A stretch of 64,000 bases of DNA from Brachypodius melanocephalos (lineage: Eukaryota > Chordata > Aves > Passeriformes > Pycnonotidae), in the NCBI GenBank assembly GCA_013398615.1, contig VZSR01003805.1, positions 2,806,638 through 2,870,637 of the forward strand. The letters run 5' to 3'. The position numbers and the translations under genes were made by a program. Shown in pieces: positions 24,566 through 36,603 of the stretch. How positions within the stretch are numbered: the stretch's first letter is position 1; every line of letters starts with the position of its first letter. The notes beneath the pieces are model-generated. The model ran no database searches, was not told the origin of the DNA, and saw nothing but the letters and a program-made list of their open reading frames with translations.

Positions 24566-25796
24566 GTAAGTATTTTATTGCATTTGGCTGCTTGAGATGG
24601 AAGATTGTTTTAAGTCATAAGTGTCTGCTATAAACAAGATTTGAATGAGTGTGGGGCTTTTGTGAAGTTTTTTAGTTATGTAAAATTTCATGCCCATCTT
24701 TGCATCTCCAACTTCGATAGTTTTTGGATTTCTTTGTTTTGCTGTTGTGCTGTTTTTAGTGTGCAAGCTTTCTAAGTCTGATGTTTCAAGATGCTCAAAA
24801 AAGCACTGTTTTTCCCAGGCTCTTGGAATACAAACATGCCCATGAGTAATGCATATTATTGCATATTATATATAGACACACAAAACCAGGCTTTAATATT
24901 TGTTTTAGTATGGCAGTTTTCAAATATACTGATAATGACCCAAGCCAGGCAAGTATTTTCTGACTGTTTTAAGCTCTCAAAACAGTGTGAACGCTTTGAC
25001 TCTTATTGAGTAAGTTTATATATAAAGATTTATTCTATGACAGCTGACAGCATAAAGTTATTTGGCTATAAATGTGAGAGGCCAAGAAGAATTCTTGATT
25101 ATATTCAGATTTCACAGTACATTGGTGAATACTACTACAGAGTGTGCTTGTGTTATTAACAGAAAGATTCCAGGTTAACAGTAGAAAAACAGAGACAATG
25201 CAATTCCATCAGGAGCAGGCCAGTCTTTCAGTAATAAATATTACTCTAAGAAAATATATAGTTTGACTTATTGGCTTCATTGCAGCTTTTTATACATACA
25301 ATGAAAACCAATTATCTGTGGAGGAAATTTGACATTGTGGAATGGAATTAAATTGCTTTTTAAAGGCTTGCTTAAACAGCACTAGCTGGAGGGAAGTCCA
25401 ATAACATTTTTAGCTCTGAATTGTAATGACTTTGCTACATTAATAAATCAGGTTGTGTTCTGGCTTTTATCAAAAGATTCCAAGAAAGAAAACTATCCAC
25501 AGCAGGTTGAAGCCACAGGGGCAGTCCTGACTTGTCTTTCTCCATCCAACTACTTTACTTCAAAGAGCGTCCCTTCAAAAAGCAGCAACTTCCAGGGATC
25601 AGTACTTAAAACGGTAGGTCCAAATCCATCCAAGGTGATGAAAACAAGTGATAAATATTAATTCCTGCTAACAAGTGAATTGTCAAACTGGAATATCTGT
25701 AATGTGGTGTGCCTACTTAAATCACTGTTCTTAAGGAAGCAAGGGGAAAATTCCTATTAATGTTCAACACATTTGGGGCGGTGTTGACATTGTTTA
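24566..25796. other. AT-rich non-coding DNA, no gene seen
   Basis: No gene or repeat family recognised. The open frame at 25455-25661 starts at GTG and has no recognisable domain. Confidence 0.6.
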
Positions 25797-25841
25797 GGGG
25801 GTTTGGGGTTATGTTTCGTGGGGTTTTTGTTTGTTTGGGGG
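25797..25841 (+). other. G-quadruplex-type motif
   Basis: Four runs of at least four G lie at 25797-25801, 25805-25808, 25820-25823 and 25837-25841, separated by T-rich loops of 3, 11 and 13 bases. A further GGGG lies at 25775-25778. Loops above seven bases weaken the motif, but the long G runs could support a fold on the plus strand. G runs of this length are rare in the surrounding DNA. Confidence 0.55.
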
Positions 25842-27469
25842 TTTTATATAGAAAATATCTTGTTCTGCTTTTTCTATTTATCTCTTGTCTTGATATGGAA
25901 CTGGGTACAAGATTGACTTAAAAAGTAAACTTTTAAATAAAAGATGGTTTAATTCACTCTACATATGTGATTACGCCCTGTTGCTGTAATTCATACAGTA
26001 CTAGTTAGCTAGGCAAATGTTTGGGCTCAGTGTTGATGGAGGGAGACTTTACAAAGTATGTATATGGGGCTCAGAATCTGAAACTTTACAAAAAGAAAAG
26101 GATTTATTTGAATAGTGCTTTGGTCTGCTGATGTTAGCTCTAAAGTAATTGGGGAAGAAAAAAAAAGATACTGTCACCTTCTACTCATTTTCTCCAACAG
26201 AGCACATATCAAAAATGTAATCTGTTGGAAGAATGTGAACTGGTGAAATCTACCTCTGATGTTGGTTTCCTATGCTTTTATGTAGAATGTAATCATCTTG
26301 CTGAGTCGGGACCCCTGACATTTGCTTTCACAAAGCATCTAGTGGAGAATGCAATATTCTAATTATGTTTCTGTGAAAAAGTCGAGGCGAAAAAAAGTTG
26401 CCTTCTTTAGAAGACCATTTTAAAGAAAACCGATTTTGTTAATAATATACATACCAAATTTTGGGAAGGTTAAGGATTCTTTATTGACTGTAATTCCAGG
26501 TTGTTTTACATTGCAGTATGCAAACATAATTAAACGTATGTTAATCATAACTTCTTTCCTACACTACATGCTTTACTTGCCTACATCGAAAGCAAAATAG
26601 ATATTGGCTTCTGTCAAAATATTTTTATACCTTTATGTTTGATATCTTATACTTTTCAGTATTTTCCGAGATGAATGATGTCTAGTTACCACATAATAAA
26701 TAAACTTAGTTTTTGGTAAAAAAAAATCAAGCGTTTCTTATATGATGTTTGATAGTAGCTTTTGAATTAAGGAAATGAAGCTCAAGAATAACAATGAGTT
26801 AAATTTAAATTGCACTTCACGAAGATCACCTCCTGTTACGTTCTTTTATACAGGGAACTAGCCACAAACAATGTGAAGTCGTAAAACTGACTTTTGATGA
26901 TGGAGGGAGCTCACTTTTTGTAAATAGGTTTGTCCACAAAGTGAGGCTAAAGGTTAATTGAGGTTGCATATTTGAATACATTATGTGCATTTCACCTCTG
27001 TAAGACAGTAACTGAAACAGTGTGCTTTTTTGATATCTGGTATGAATAATTTCTAAATACAAAGGTATTAACTACAGAATCATTAAAATGGAATCTCCAA
27101 AGGGAAATGGATACGTGATACCGGTGTGTGCCTTTGTTTGCCAAAGTGAGGATGTGTGTTGGTTAGCTGAAAGAAACGAATCTGGCAATCTGTTCTCAAG
27201 CAAATTTCTCAGATACAGAATTGTTATGCAAGACATACCTGGGTTTCTTTATGCTCTCTTTTTGGGAAATCAATTCCAACTGTTCAAATATCCGATGGTA
27301 CAGGAGATTAGTTATCCAACGTCATGTCCATAATGTTTGCTTTTAGTAGATGACTTACACAACTAAAAAGAGAATAAAAGGAAAAAAGCCTTGCTTTTCC
27401 TCCCCCTTAAGCACCCCCTTTTTCCCTTCCACTTAGTGCTTGTGTGGTTTTTGCTGTTTAAAATAAATT
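25842..27469. other. AT-rich non-coding DNA, no gene seen
   Basis: No recognised gene or repeat. Open frames at 26826-27062 (minus) and 27088-27333 (plus) are short and featureless. Confidence 0.6.
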
Positions 27470-27483
27470 AAAAAAAAAAAAAA
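27470..27483. repeat. Poly(A) tract, 14 A
   Basis: Uninterrupted run of 14 A in an A/T-rich context, without an identifiable retroelement body. Confidence 0.9.
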
Positions 27484-27569
27484 GTAGAGTGAGGGAAAAA
27501 AATTAGGGCCAATCAGTGTAAACAAACATCATCTTTTACATAAATCCTATACTTTATAGCAAGACATCT

Positions 27570-28314
27570 GTTACTGGTCACTTGGGGTAGACTTGACTGG
27601 GAAGAGTGGCCATTGTGCCTGTCAAAGGTGATCTCCAGAGACTGTGAAGTCTTTGAGCAGAATACTTCTCTCTAAAATTGAAGAAAGATGTTTTCCTCAT
27701 GAATGCAGCCTGGGGATTGCTCCAATAAAAGTGGAGAGGGTTTCTGAGGAGGAGGAAGTCACACCTTCATAGCAAGCACCAGCTTCTCTGTCTTCCTGCA
27801 AAATGCCCGGCTCCAACATGAGCTTCCTCCAGAAAGTTTTCATTCCCATCCTCCTGTGAAGGGGTATTTATTAAAGCTTTTCAATGGCCTGTGTGCTCAT
27901 GGGGATACCGAGCCAGCAGCAGATGAGCATGAACCAGGATAACACAGCACTGGAAGACGTGTGAGATCCTGGAGTCAGGGTGAAGTACTCCAGGGTTATT
28001 ACACCTAGCAAAAGGTGTAATAGCAAGGCCTTGTCAGAGGTTGAAATCAAATGTGACTGTGCTCAGTAGCCTGTTGCATGGTCCTTAGGAGGGCTGCAAA
28101 GCAGGATTTCCATGGCATGGTACTGGTGCTCTCTGTTTGGCAGCAGAGTGCAAGTGCTGGGCAGGGTAGGTGTTTCCAGACAGCAACGTGTACTTCACAG
28201 GCTTTTGTTGTTGCAGCTCCTGGGCCATGTTCTCACCATTTTTTATGTGCTGTGCACCAGCAGCAGAGGATCTTCCTGGCATATATTTCCCTAGAAATTT
28301 TAAATTTCGTTTAG
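27570..28314. other. GC-richer patch, no gene recognised
   Basis: Base composition rises over about 750 bases. Several frames of 60-78 codons overlap on both strands near 28078-28314, a shadow pattern rather than a gene. I recognise neither a processed pseudogene nor a transposon. A compact hairpin lies inside at 27995-28024. Confidence 0.4.
27995..28024. repeat. Compact inverted repeat (hairpin)
   Basis: TATTACACCT (27997-28006) and AGGTGTAATA (28013-28022) are exact reverse complements around the six-base loop AGCAAA. A G-T and a G-C pair extend the stem to 12. The stem is too short for a typical pre-miRNA and no poly(T) follows, so the function is unknown. Confidence 0.7.
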
Positions 28315-29961
28315 TGGCAGGAGTTTGTTACTGATTTGCTCAAATAGAAGGAAACTGCTGCACAATGTTTCAGAATTCATAATAAATGAATCTTTTTGCC
28401 TAAGAACATTATTAAATCGCAAACACATTTATAACTGAAAGCTATTTTCCTACATAGCGCCAGACATTTACATAAACTGATGACAAAAAATACAATCCAA
28501 AGAATAAGTCTATCATTAAGGACTGATATTCCAACTGATATGAAACAGATACTCTAGAATTAAACAGCAACAAAGTTTTTGAATGTGAAGTCCTGGTTCT
28601 CTAAAATGCATTGAGTAGGCTAGAGGTATTCTGCCACACAGGGCATGTTGCACTGAATAACGCTGATTTGCTTTCCTGTTTGTCTGTTTGTTTCCTCGCT
28701 GCACTGGAAGAATTTTGAATGGCTCTGAACGCCTGGCATTTTGGTAGGAATGCAATTAAATTCCCAAACATGCAGAAAAGGTTACTTTGAGACACTCCAA
28801 AGTGACCATTGGCAACTTTCAAATTAAATCACATGTAGTTTTTTTAACATGTCATTTGGAAGTTGCCGATAAAATGATTGTTTATTTGTAATGGGTAGGA
28901 AGGCTTCTCTGAGTTAATAGGGTCTGTCAGGGTAAAATACTGCTTTTGACATCATGTCTCTAATTTGCATTTGTGTTACCAGTCTTGATTTTATTTTTTT
29001 TTAAACTGTGCATTTTATAAATCTGATTTTATTGGCACATGAAAATGTTGCTGGTAATCTTCAACCTTTATGCCTTAAACTTGTTTTAAAGCAATGCAAG
29101 CAACCCACCCTAAGGCAAGTATACATGCATGCATATACACCTCCTACTACAGTCTGACTGAAATGAAATTAAGACTGACTTACACAGAAGGGAAGAAATT
29201 GTTTTAGAGCCGAAGTCTGCACCTGGCTTGAACTTACACAATAGTTATACAGAATGAAGAATCATTAGCTTTTCATATAAAAATGCATTACTTCCTAAAA
29301 GTCAAGCCCAGAGTGTAAATGTCAGGATATTTCTTCCAACAGCTTCATTGACCATATCTTTCCAAATAAATGATTGAGCTCCATGTCGTATAAAATTTAA
29401 AAAAAACCCCCGAAAAACAAAAAACCAAACCAAAACCAGAACTTCTTGTGCAAATAAAATCTTCTTATGGAAATATATAACTGCTATGAGACTGAAATGA
29501 GTATCTCTGCTTTTTATGCCAGCTAATTGCTATCTACTTGCTCTAGCACAATTTGCTGCTGGAGATGCTAACTTCATTTTCAGTCAATGCTTACAAAGTA
29601 TGTCTGTTGGGAAAACTGCTGAAGCTTTTGCACTAAAATTCTCTGTTTCTTAATACCTAGATTATTTGAGCAAGGATGCATGTTATCTATTCCAACTGTT
29701 TTATTTCCCTATGAATTATGAAAATTCAGAGAAAGGCAGAGCAGGACTTATTTCCCTTACAGGGCTGGAATCCTGTTTTACTGCTGAACAGTGCCATTGC
29801 TGTGTTGTCCAGCACCAGACTAGACGAGATTTCAAATGAAAGTCAATACTCCTAGATTTGCATAGGATTACTGCCTATGTATGTGAAACATTTTTCTTAA
29901 CAAAGCCAGAACGATTTACTGATTTTCTTTTTTTTTACCTTCCCCGTCCCTTCCTCTCCAG
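28315..29961. other. AT-rich non-coding DNA, no gene seen
   Basis: No gene recognised. An alternating purine-pyrimidine stretch lies at about 29119-29138 and an A/C-rich tract at about 29396-29442. Neither is associated with an identifiable element. Confidence 0.6.
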
Positions 29962-30514
29962 GGCAAAAGGATATCTTTGTAAAAAGTGAACGGCTAGTGA
30001 ATAAAGAGTTAAACCGAAGGCAGGCTCAGTGGTTTGTTGAGATCTGTCAGAGTCTGAGTGGCTGGCTACATATCTGTCTCAGGAACAATAGCTACCTGTA
30101 TTCTGCACGGGTTGCTGGGCAGGCACTAGCAGTCTGGAGAAGGTCTGCCTCTGTTAGAGGCTTTTTAGTGGGAATCCCTAATGACAGCCCTACTTCTCAT
30201 TGGGAGGGGGGAGAGAAATCTTGTCTGCTCTGTTGATGAGGGACAGAGCTTTGATCATTTTCATTCAGCCCTGACTTGGCCTGAGGTTTAGGTTCCCAGT
30301 CCCGAAGTCAGCAGGCTCTCTCTTCTCACACGCACACACAAACACACCCACACACCCACACACACCCCTGTGCTGGTCTGTGCAGGCAGATTAGTGTCAC
30401 GGCGGTAACTGAGGCACAGAGCAATAAACATAGCAGAACCAATCTCCATGGTGGCAAGAGGGGGCACTGGAGGTGACAGCAATGAAGAAGGATCTTTCTT
30501 CTGACAAGTTTTAG
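29962..30514 (+). other. Candidate exon, strong acceptor and donor
   Basis: A long pyrimidine-rich tract ending CCTCTCCAG precedes 29962, and TTTTAG|GTAAGAG follows 30514; both are near-consensus. A frame entered directly from the acceptor stays open for about 90 codons to a TGA at 30234-30236, but contains no ATG, so it could be coding only as a 3' or internal exon. I recognise no domain in it. The block includes a CA-rich tract (30325-30367). A long non-coding RNA exon is as likely as a coding one, and chance pairing of good splice motifs in 64 kb is expected. Confidence 0.18.
30325..30367. repeat. CA-rich imperfect microsatellite
   Basis: About 43 bases of CA repeats interrupted by CGC, AAC and CCC units. 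Confidence 0.85.
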
Positions 30515-32846
30515 GTAAGAGAGACTATTTATATCCTCTGCCAAATATGTTATAGCCTTCTAAATAAGTTAGAAATTGGTAGATTGCAAACATGCCTTGT
30601 TATAGAAATGTCTTAGTTTACTGCCGTATCCAGGCTGTTACTAGCGTTTAATCTGTAATTGACATGCTTTGTGCTATGAGAATGTTTGCAGAGCCCAGAC
30701 AGGCTTTCTTTTTTGTGGAAGTGGTGGCTGCTATAGTTATGTTCTTCAAAATACAAGATCTCTAATATTTGCATTTTTAAAATTTATTTTGGATGTGTTA
30801 AAATTATGCTTAGCTATCATAAATATCCGTATCTGATAAAATGCTGTGTAGCTGATAGCACACATGCAATAATAAAACAGTGCTCCCTCAACCCTAATTT
30901 GTAATTATTTTCACACCCTTAACTGCACTAGGGTCAGAGAGTTTTAAAAATTAATGAGATTCCCTGCTGAGTTCACATAGTATAATCTACATGAGTTGTT
31001 GGTGCAGAGGGCTGAAATTATTCCTGCATGTTTTTAATTAGATGTAGAATTTTTGTTTCGATGCATTTCTGTCAAACCCTCCTTTAAACATCAATTTATG
31101 CAACCTGCAGTAGGAAGGGAATGACAATGATGACAAACTGAGCATGGGAAATACAGGGCATACAGTGGCAATACGACACAAACATTTGCTGGATGTGTTT
31201 TTTGATTTCATGTGTTAGATCTGTGCTAGATCTCTGCAGCTGTGATCAGCTTCACCTATTTACAAATAACTATTGCTCTAGGGAGAGGAAGATGAGCAAC
31301 ACATAGTGCTTTGTGTCAGATTGAAGTAATAGGTTACTGATGTGTTTGGAACATTAGAAAGAATTGCTCAAGTGCTTGAAAAGATATACAAAAGAGAAGA
31401 GGAACAGTGCAAAAAGAGGCAGGAAAAATTGAAAAATGTACTACTTCTTTTCCTGGAAACACGAGACAGATAGTATCATCAGTGCTCCTGGAAAGTAGAA
31501 TTTGCTGAATATCCTCAAATGGAAGGACTCAAAGGAAAGGGGGAGGGAGCTGTTTACTATAAAATTTCCATATTGAAATTGCCAAAGTTTCATACCGCAA
31601 GATTTAAAGTGTTGTTTATTATTTATTATAATCTACTGTGCATTATGTTTAAATGGCAAGCATTTTAAAGCTGAGTATAGTGTAATCAGTGCTAAAGACA
31701 TGTCTTCCATTTGCAAGACCCACTCTGAGCTTCCTGTGATATATTGTTATGTAAATACGGTGCAGCAAGGGAAAGCAGCACTATGGAGATTCAATTTACT
31801 TTGAAAGTTGTTCATTATGGAAGGGATGAATGTTATTTATTGGATGAGAATCAAAGGCTAGAAATGACTTTTTCACTGTGAAGTCTATTGTGATGGGTGC
31901 AGCGTGATCTAATCTTTTTAATTTTGGCTTTCACACCAGTGGAGATGAAAAGAGATCTGAGCTCATTTATTGGTTGCTAAGTCTTACTGAAGGCCTAAGT
32001 ACCATTCTTGGTTGCTATGGCCAATCTGACCTCAATCTATGCAGTTTTAGGGACTTAAGCAATCCCTTTTTTATTTAGGAGCATGTACCTTGATTTATGT
32101 CCAAAATTGTGCCTGAATGTCTTTGTCTACAAGTGATAAATGGTGGTGTACAATTCATCAGTTCTTACAAGTAAACACTGCTGTCCCACTAAAAATATGT
32201 TTTGTTCTGAGTTAATGGTATGGAACAAGCCAGTCTCCACAAATAGCTATCTTTTATTGTAGAGAGCCACTGAAAGTTGGAGCAAAGTGAAGGAAATTGG
32301 CATTCATCTTCTCTGCCATTAGCATTTCATTGTGCTCTCTGGTGATGAGACTGTGTGTCCATGGACAATGAAAGGCTAGCATTGTGTTTCCCTGCCTGAA
32401 TATATAATTGATCAATAATGAATTTATTTATTCTGAACAGATATTAAAAAGTCACAAGTATGATGTCTTGCGCTGTTTGCCTGCCACTTTTGTATTACTG
32501 ACTGCAAAAGCAATTACATTCAAATAAACTGTGTCCTAGCTGCAGGAAATTCCCAGTTTCCTAGGCAAGTTCCTTGTTTTCGAGTAATGTCAGACATACG
32601 AAACTTCCAGACATGTACTACTTGTGCGGTTTTCAGTGGTGCTTAGTCCTTCATCTGTATTAGAATGTCTTTCAGTAGGAGCTGCTCTAAGAGGTAATTG
32701 AGAATATAAAGTGGTTTTTATGATATGACTAGTAAATTTTTTCCACTGAAATTACTTGTAGCCGTTCAAGTTGTACATACACCGAGCAAATGTGATACAG
32801 AACGCACAGTAGCAGAAGCAAAATATTTTGGTGGGTTTTTTGGTCA
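30515..32846. other. AT-rich non-coding DNA, no gene seen
   Basis: No gene or repeat family recognised. The text from about 31560 to 32000 is complex and free of simple repeats, which would fit conserved non-coding sequence, but nothing in a single sequence shows this. Confidence 0.55.
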
Positions 32847-32872
32847 TTATTACTATTATTATTGTTGTTATT
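32847..32872. repeat. Interrupted (ATT)n microsatellite
   Basis: ATT/GTT/CTA triplets over about 26 bases. Confidence 0.75.
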
Positions 32873-35800
32873 AATTAGTTTTTCATTTTTTTCCTAGATA
32901 TAGTAGTAATAAATATATAAAACTATAGAAAGCTGGATGTAAAAATGGCTCCTGCAAAATTTGCTACTGTAGATTTACTAGTCTGTAGAGGGAAAAGTCA
33001 GATCAATTCTTATCTTAGTACTTGACAGTATTATAAATATATTGCTTAAGAACACCAAACTATTTCTTTATAAAAATATAAAGAATGCCTGGATACAATA
33101 GAGTTCAGTATAGCTTTGGACAAAAATCCTTCTTCAGTTTTATGCCTTTTAAAATTAGTGTATTAGAAGAAAAATTAGTGTTTCCTGAAGCCTGATTTCT
33201 TTTCATAGCTTATTTTTAATATTAGACTATGGTGAGGGTTAGTATTTTAATTGAGCAGTTTTCAGTCCTCCTGAGGTGGATTTTTAACATTTGAATCTGC
33301 AGTGGTAACAGATTTTCTCCGTATACTCAGTAGATGATAGTTGTTGAAATCAATTCTCAGAGATGGAATTTACAAAGGCTTCTGGAACTATGGAGCTGCT
33401 TTGCAGCATCAGATTGATAGCAGAATTTGCAGAAGCAGTTCCTTGGGGTTAGTTCACAATAGTGCTACTGCTTCAGGGCTTTTAAGAGTTATTAGCAGCT
33501 ATTGCTAAAAATGGTCTGGGATGTTAGTTACAGAACTAACCTGGATTTTCTTTCTATAAAGGTGCTTTGTAACAGTCCAATGTTCACCTACTGACTGCGC
33601 TATACAATAAGAAACTCCTAAATCAAGTGGAAGTAGATTTATGAGATTTTATATAAGCACAACCAAACAAAAAGACGATGTTTTTTAAAGAGAAATGTCT
33701 TGAAAAAAAAATTAAAAATACTAATCAAGATTACGTTGTTGTTACTATAATGTGTTTCAGTGTTTATTATTTGTTTCTGCAAATCTAAGAAAAGAATAGC
33801 TAGTTTGCTAATCTTGTGAAAATTTTTCATTTAATAAGACAGCGACCAAAGAAGCTTTATTGAAGGGTTTGTATCTTTTGTCTTTTGCACACTTGTGTTT
33901 AAGTTAACTGGTTTCTGCATGCTTAGGCAGAAATTGCTTTTGGAATAAAGGTTTGTAGGATCAGGACATGCAGTATATCCTCATTCTTGTTACGATTTGG
34001 TCATCTAAAATGCAAGTATATTATGAAATGCTCTCTTCAAAGCTACAGAATTCTGCTTAAAAGAAGAGAATGTAGACATTCTGTCTTTGTATTTCAATAG
34101 AGAATAATAAAAGAGTGTGGATTAACTGGCAAAAATGTCACTACCCCCTTGGTGGAGTACCTAAGTGAGATGAAAAAAATCCTTACTGGTTTTTGGGAGT
34201 TTCTTCAGTTTATGAAACAACTTTCCTTTACTGCTAGTACAGTTTTAATTTTTGTAGCAGACATTCTATTTATGAAAAAATATGAATAAGATCCATCAAA
34301 TTGCAATTTGTTGCAAGAAAACAGGAAAATTTATAAGCTTATTTAAATCAGTGGTAATACGTGAATGAAGTCATTATCATTTCTTGTCAACAGCTGCCCT
34401 TTTAGCCAATTTATATTCCGGGTTTTGCAATGAAGGTGAAACAGTGGAAAACCCCAGTATTTTTGCTCTATTAAATGCCTGCTTTTGTATGTAGTCTTGC
34501 CAGTAACATATACATATTTTGAATATATTCACTATAAACTCTGTTAACTAATAGTCTGCTTTGTGAGAAAAAGAAAGGAATATATAATAATATTATGTAT
34601 AAATAAGTACACGATAATAAATCTTGTTGGTTTCTTCTTCTCTCCCTCATGTTTTCCATGAGAATTACACATGTTCTCTCACATGTACCCAGAGTGAAGA
34701 ATCTGTGACATGTAAGACCATTTGCTATGATTTTTTAAAATTTGGATGAAACCAAAAGTGTGCAAGAATAAATTTCTGAAAAATACACTTAATTTTGACT
34801 ATGTTTTTTTTCTACACCTACTAGGCTACAGTAGGTCATTCACTAGTGAAATAATGCAGAGGAATTATAAACTAAATGTGTTGGGTTTTTTTTTTCCTTT
34901 CCTTTGGCACAGTTCACATGTTGGGGACACCAAATGAGGTGTCCAGATAAAGCCTGTCTTACCCAGCCTGCTCTTGCCCCTGGCCGTAACTATTGAGCAA
35001 AGTATTCAGTTTACTGTTAAAAGCCCTTGGCTCCTCTTCCCTTCAACTGGGACAACAAAGTCACCCTCCTGAGGCTGGGGCAATCATCTTGCTCTCAGAC
35101 AGGCAAACACCACATATTTGTTTCTATCACGGTCAAAATTTGTTGTCACGCATGCATCTGTATTTACCTAATTGATCTAAGGCTACCAATGAATTCTTAT
35201 TCTTAACTTCCTGGTGTAATTTGCCATAGCTCAGTGTCTGACTCTCCAGAGTTCTTGCCTCCTCTCTTTTGAGATATCTTGTTGATTAAAGTTTTGTGGA
35301 GGATTGAAGTAGTCTCTGGGTGGCTCATGTTGGTTTTTTGCCTACAGAGGAGGACTTTTAAATTTGAGGATGAACAGCACAAACCCCTTTAATATCTGAC
35401 AGTTGATCCAGGTCGTGGCATCCCTCCTCTCCTTCTCATCATGGCTATTGTCTGTATATCATTCTGCAGACCAAAGATGCCAGAGAACAGAGTAATTTGG
35501 ATTAAATAATTCAGTATTCAGTAAGTCTTCCTGGGCACTTAATGAGATAGGAGTCCTATCAAAACCAGAAAAAATATAGTTGTGTAATTAAACATGTTCT
35601 AATGAGGTCCAGTTCTGATTTCATCATCAGTCTTAATTTTGATTCCTCTCTTATTGTTTATTTGATAATTCTGTACCATCTATCATAGTCTTTAATACTA
35701 ATTTCTTTGTGTTTGTATAGAGAGAGTGTGTATGTGGCTAACTTAAAGTTTGTGAGAATTGTGGCTTTGAATAGCATCTATTTTGTTGAAATGAACTGGC

Positions 35801-36059
35801 AACCAAAATATACCCACAAGACTGTCTGAATATTACTTCTCACATGGTTTTTCTTGCTGTAAATCAGTAGATTCTACCAGAGCCTGGCTGAGTGAGAACA
35901 CTTTGCTTTGTCTCTCTCTATCAATTTCATCATCTTCAGTCATCTTGATGATACTATTGACTAATCATATAAAAAATTTTCAGGTCTCAAGTACAGGGCA
36001 ACATGCTGTTCTCTCTTTAGAATGCAAGGAACAAGTAGTTAACATCTCTTTGGCTGGAG
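32873..36059. other. AT-rich non-coding DNA, no gene seen
   Basis: No recognised gene, RNA gene or transposon. Open frames are all short. Confidence 0.6.
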
Positions 36060-36603
36060 ATATTTTGGGCCACTGACTCTCTAACTCTGCCTGAGCTGCA
36101 GGCCAAGGTGTCCTCCACTAAACTAAGCACGTTTGCGATGTGAAGCACCTGAGAAAAGGGTCACCTGGTCAGCAGTGCTGTGATTGTGTGCATGGAGGAG
36201 TGAGCAGGAGCATTTCATTGCAGCAGCTTTGCTGACGTGGGCCAGCCATGCCAGGGAAACTGCTGGTTCTGTCTCCTCTTTGTTGTAGAAAGAACTTGTA
36301 AAGCTTTGCTGATCACCTGAAAGCTAATCTTCCTTTTCTTTCTCTGGTAGGGTTGTTTTTCAGATGGATCAATCGGCTGCTCACTTTCTGGTGCTGCATT
36401 GGAGAGGCAGCTCTAGCAGGGCACGAGGCTGGAGAGGGCAAGTCAGCCCCTTGGGCCAGGTCCATCCTGAGCCCTCAGCAGGAGCTAAAGCACTGTTTGT
36501 GGGCAGGCAGCTCTGTTACACTCCTGCCCCTCTTGCTCTTGCACTTTCTGGTGCAAAAGACACCTGTCTTGGTGATTTTGAGTGTCAAATAATGTGTGAA
36601 TAA
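36060..36603. other. GC-rich patch with overlapping short frames
   Basis: A GC-richer stretch of about 540 bases. Near its middle, GTTGTTTTTCAG precedes ATG at 36364, which opens a 79-codon frame. A second 79-codon frame starting at GTG or TTG overlaps it in another register, and a minus-strand frame also overlaps. None has a recognisable domain, and no good splice donor follows. This is best read as a GC-rich non-coding patch. Confidence 0.35.

Noticed and set aside
27995..28024. Hairpin as a miRNA precursor
   Set aside because: Stem of about 12 pairs is far shorter than a pre-miRNA and matches no mature miRNA I know.
4210..30774. Scattered octamer motifs ATTTGCAT/ATGCAAAT (4210, 8605, 16257, 18524, 28973, 30767)
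   Set aside because: About this many are expected by chance in AT-rich DNA of this length, and they do not cluster.
36364..36603. 79-codon ATG frame just after an acceptor-like sequence
   Set aside because: A second frame of equal length overlaps it, no donor follows, and no domain is recognisable.
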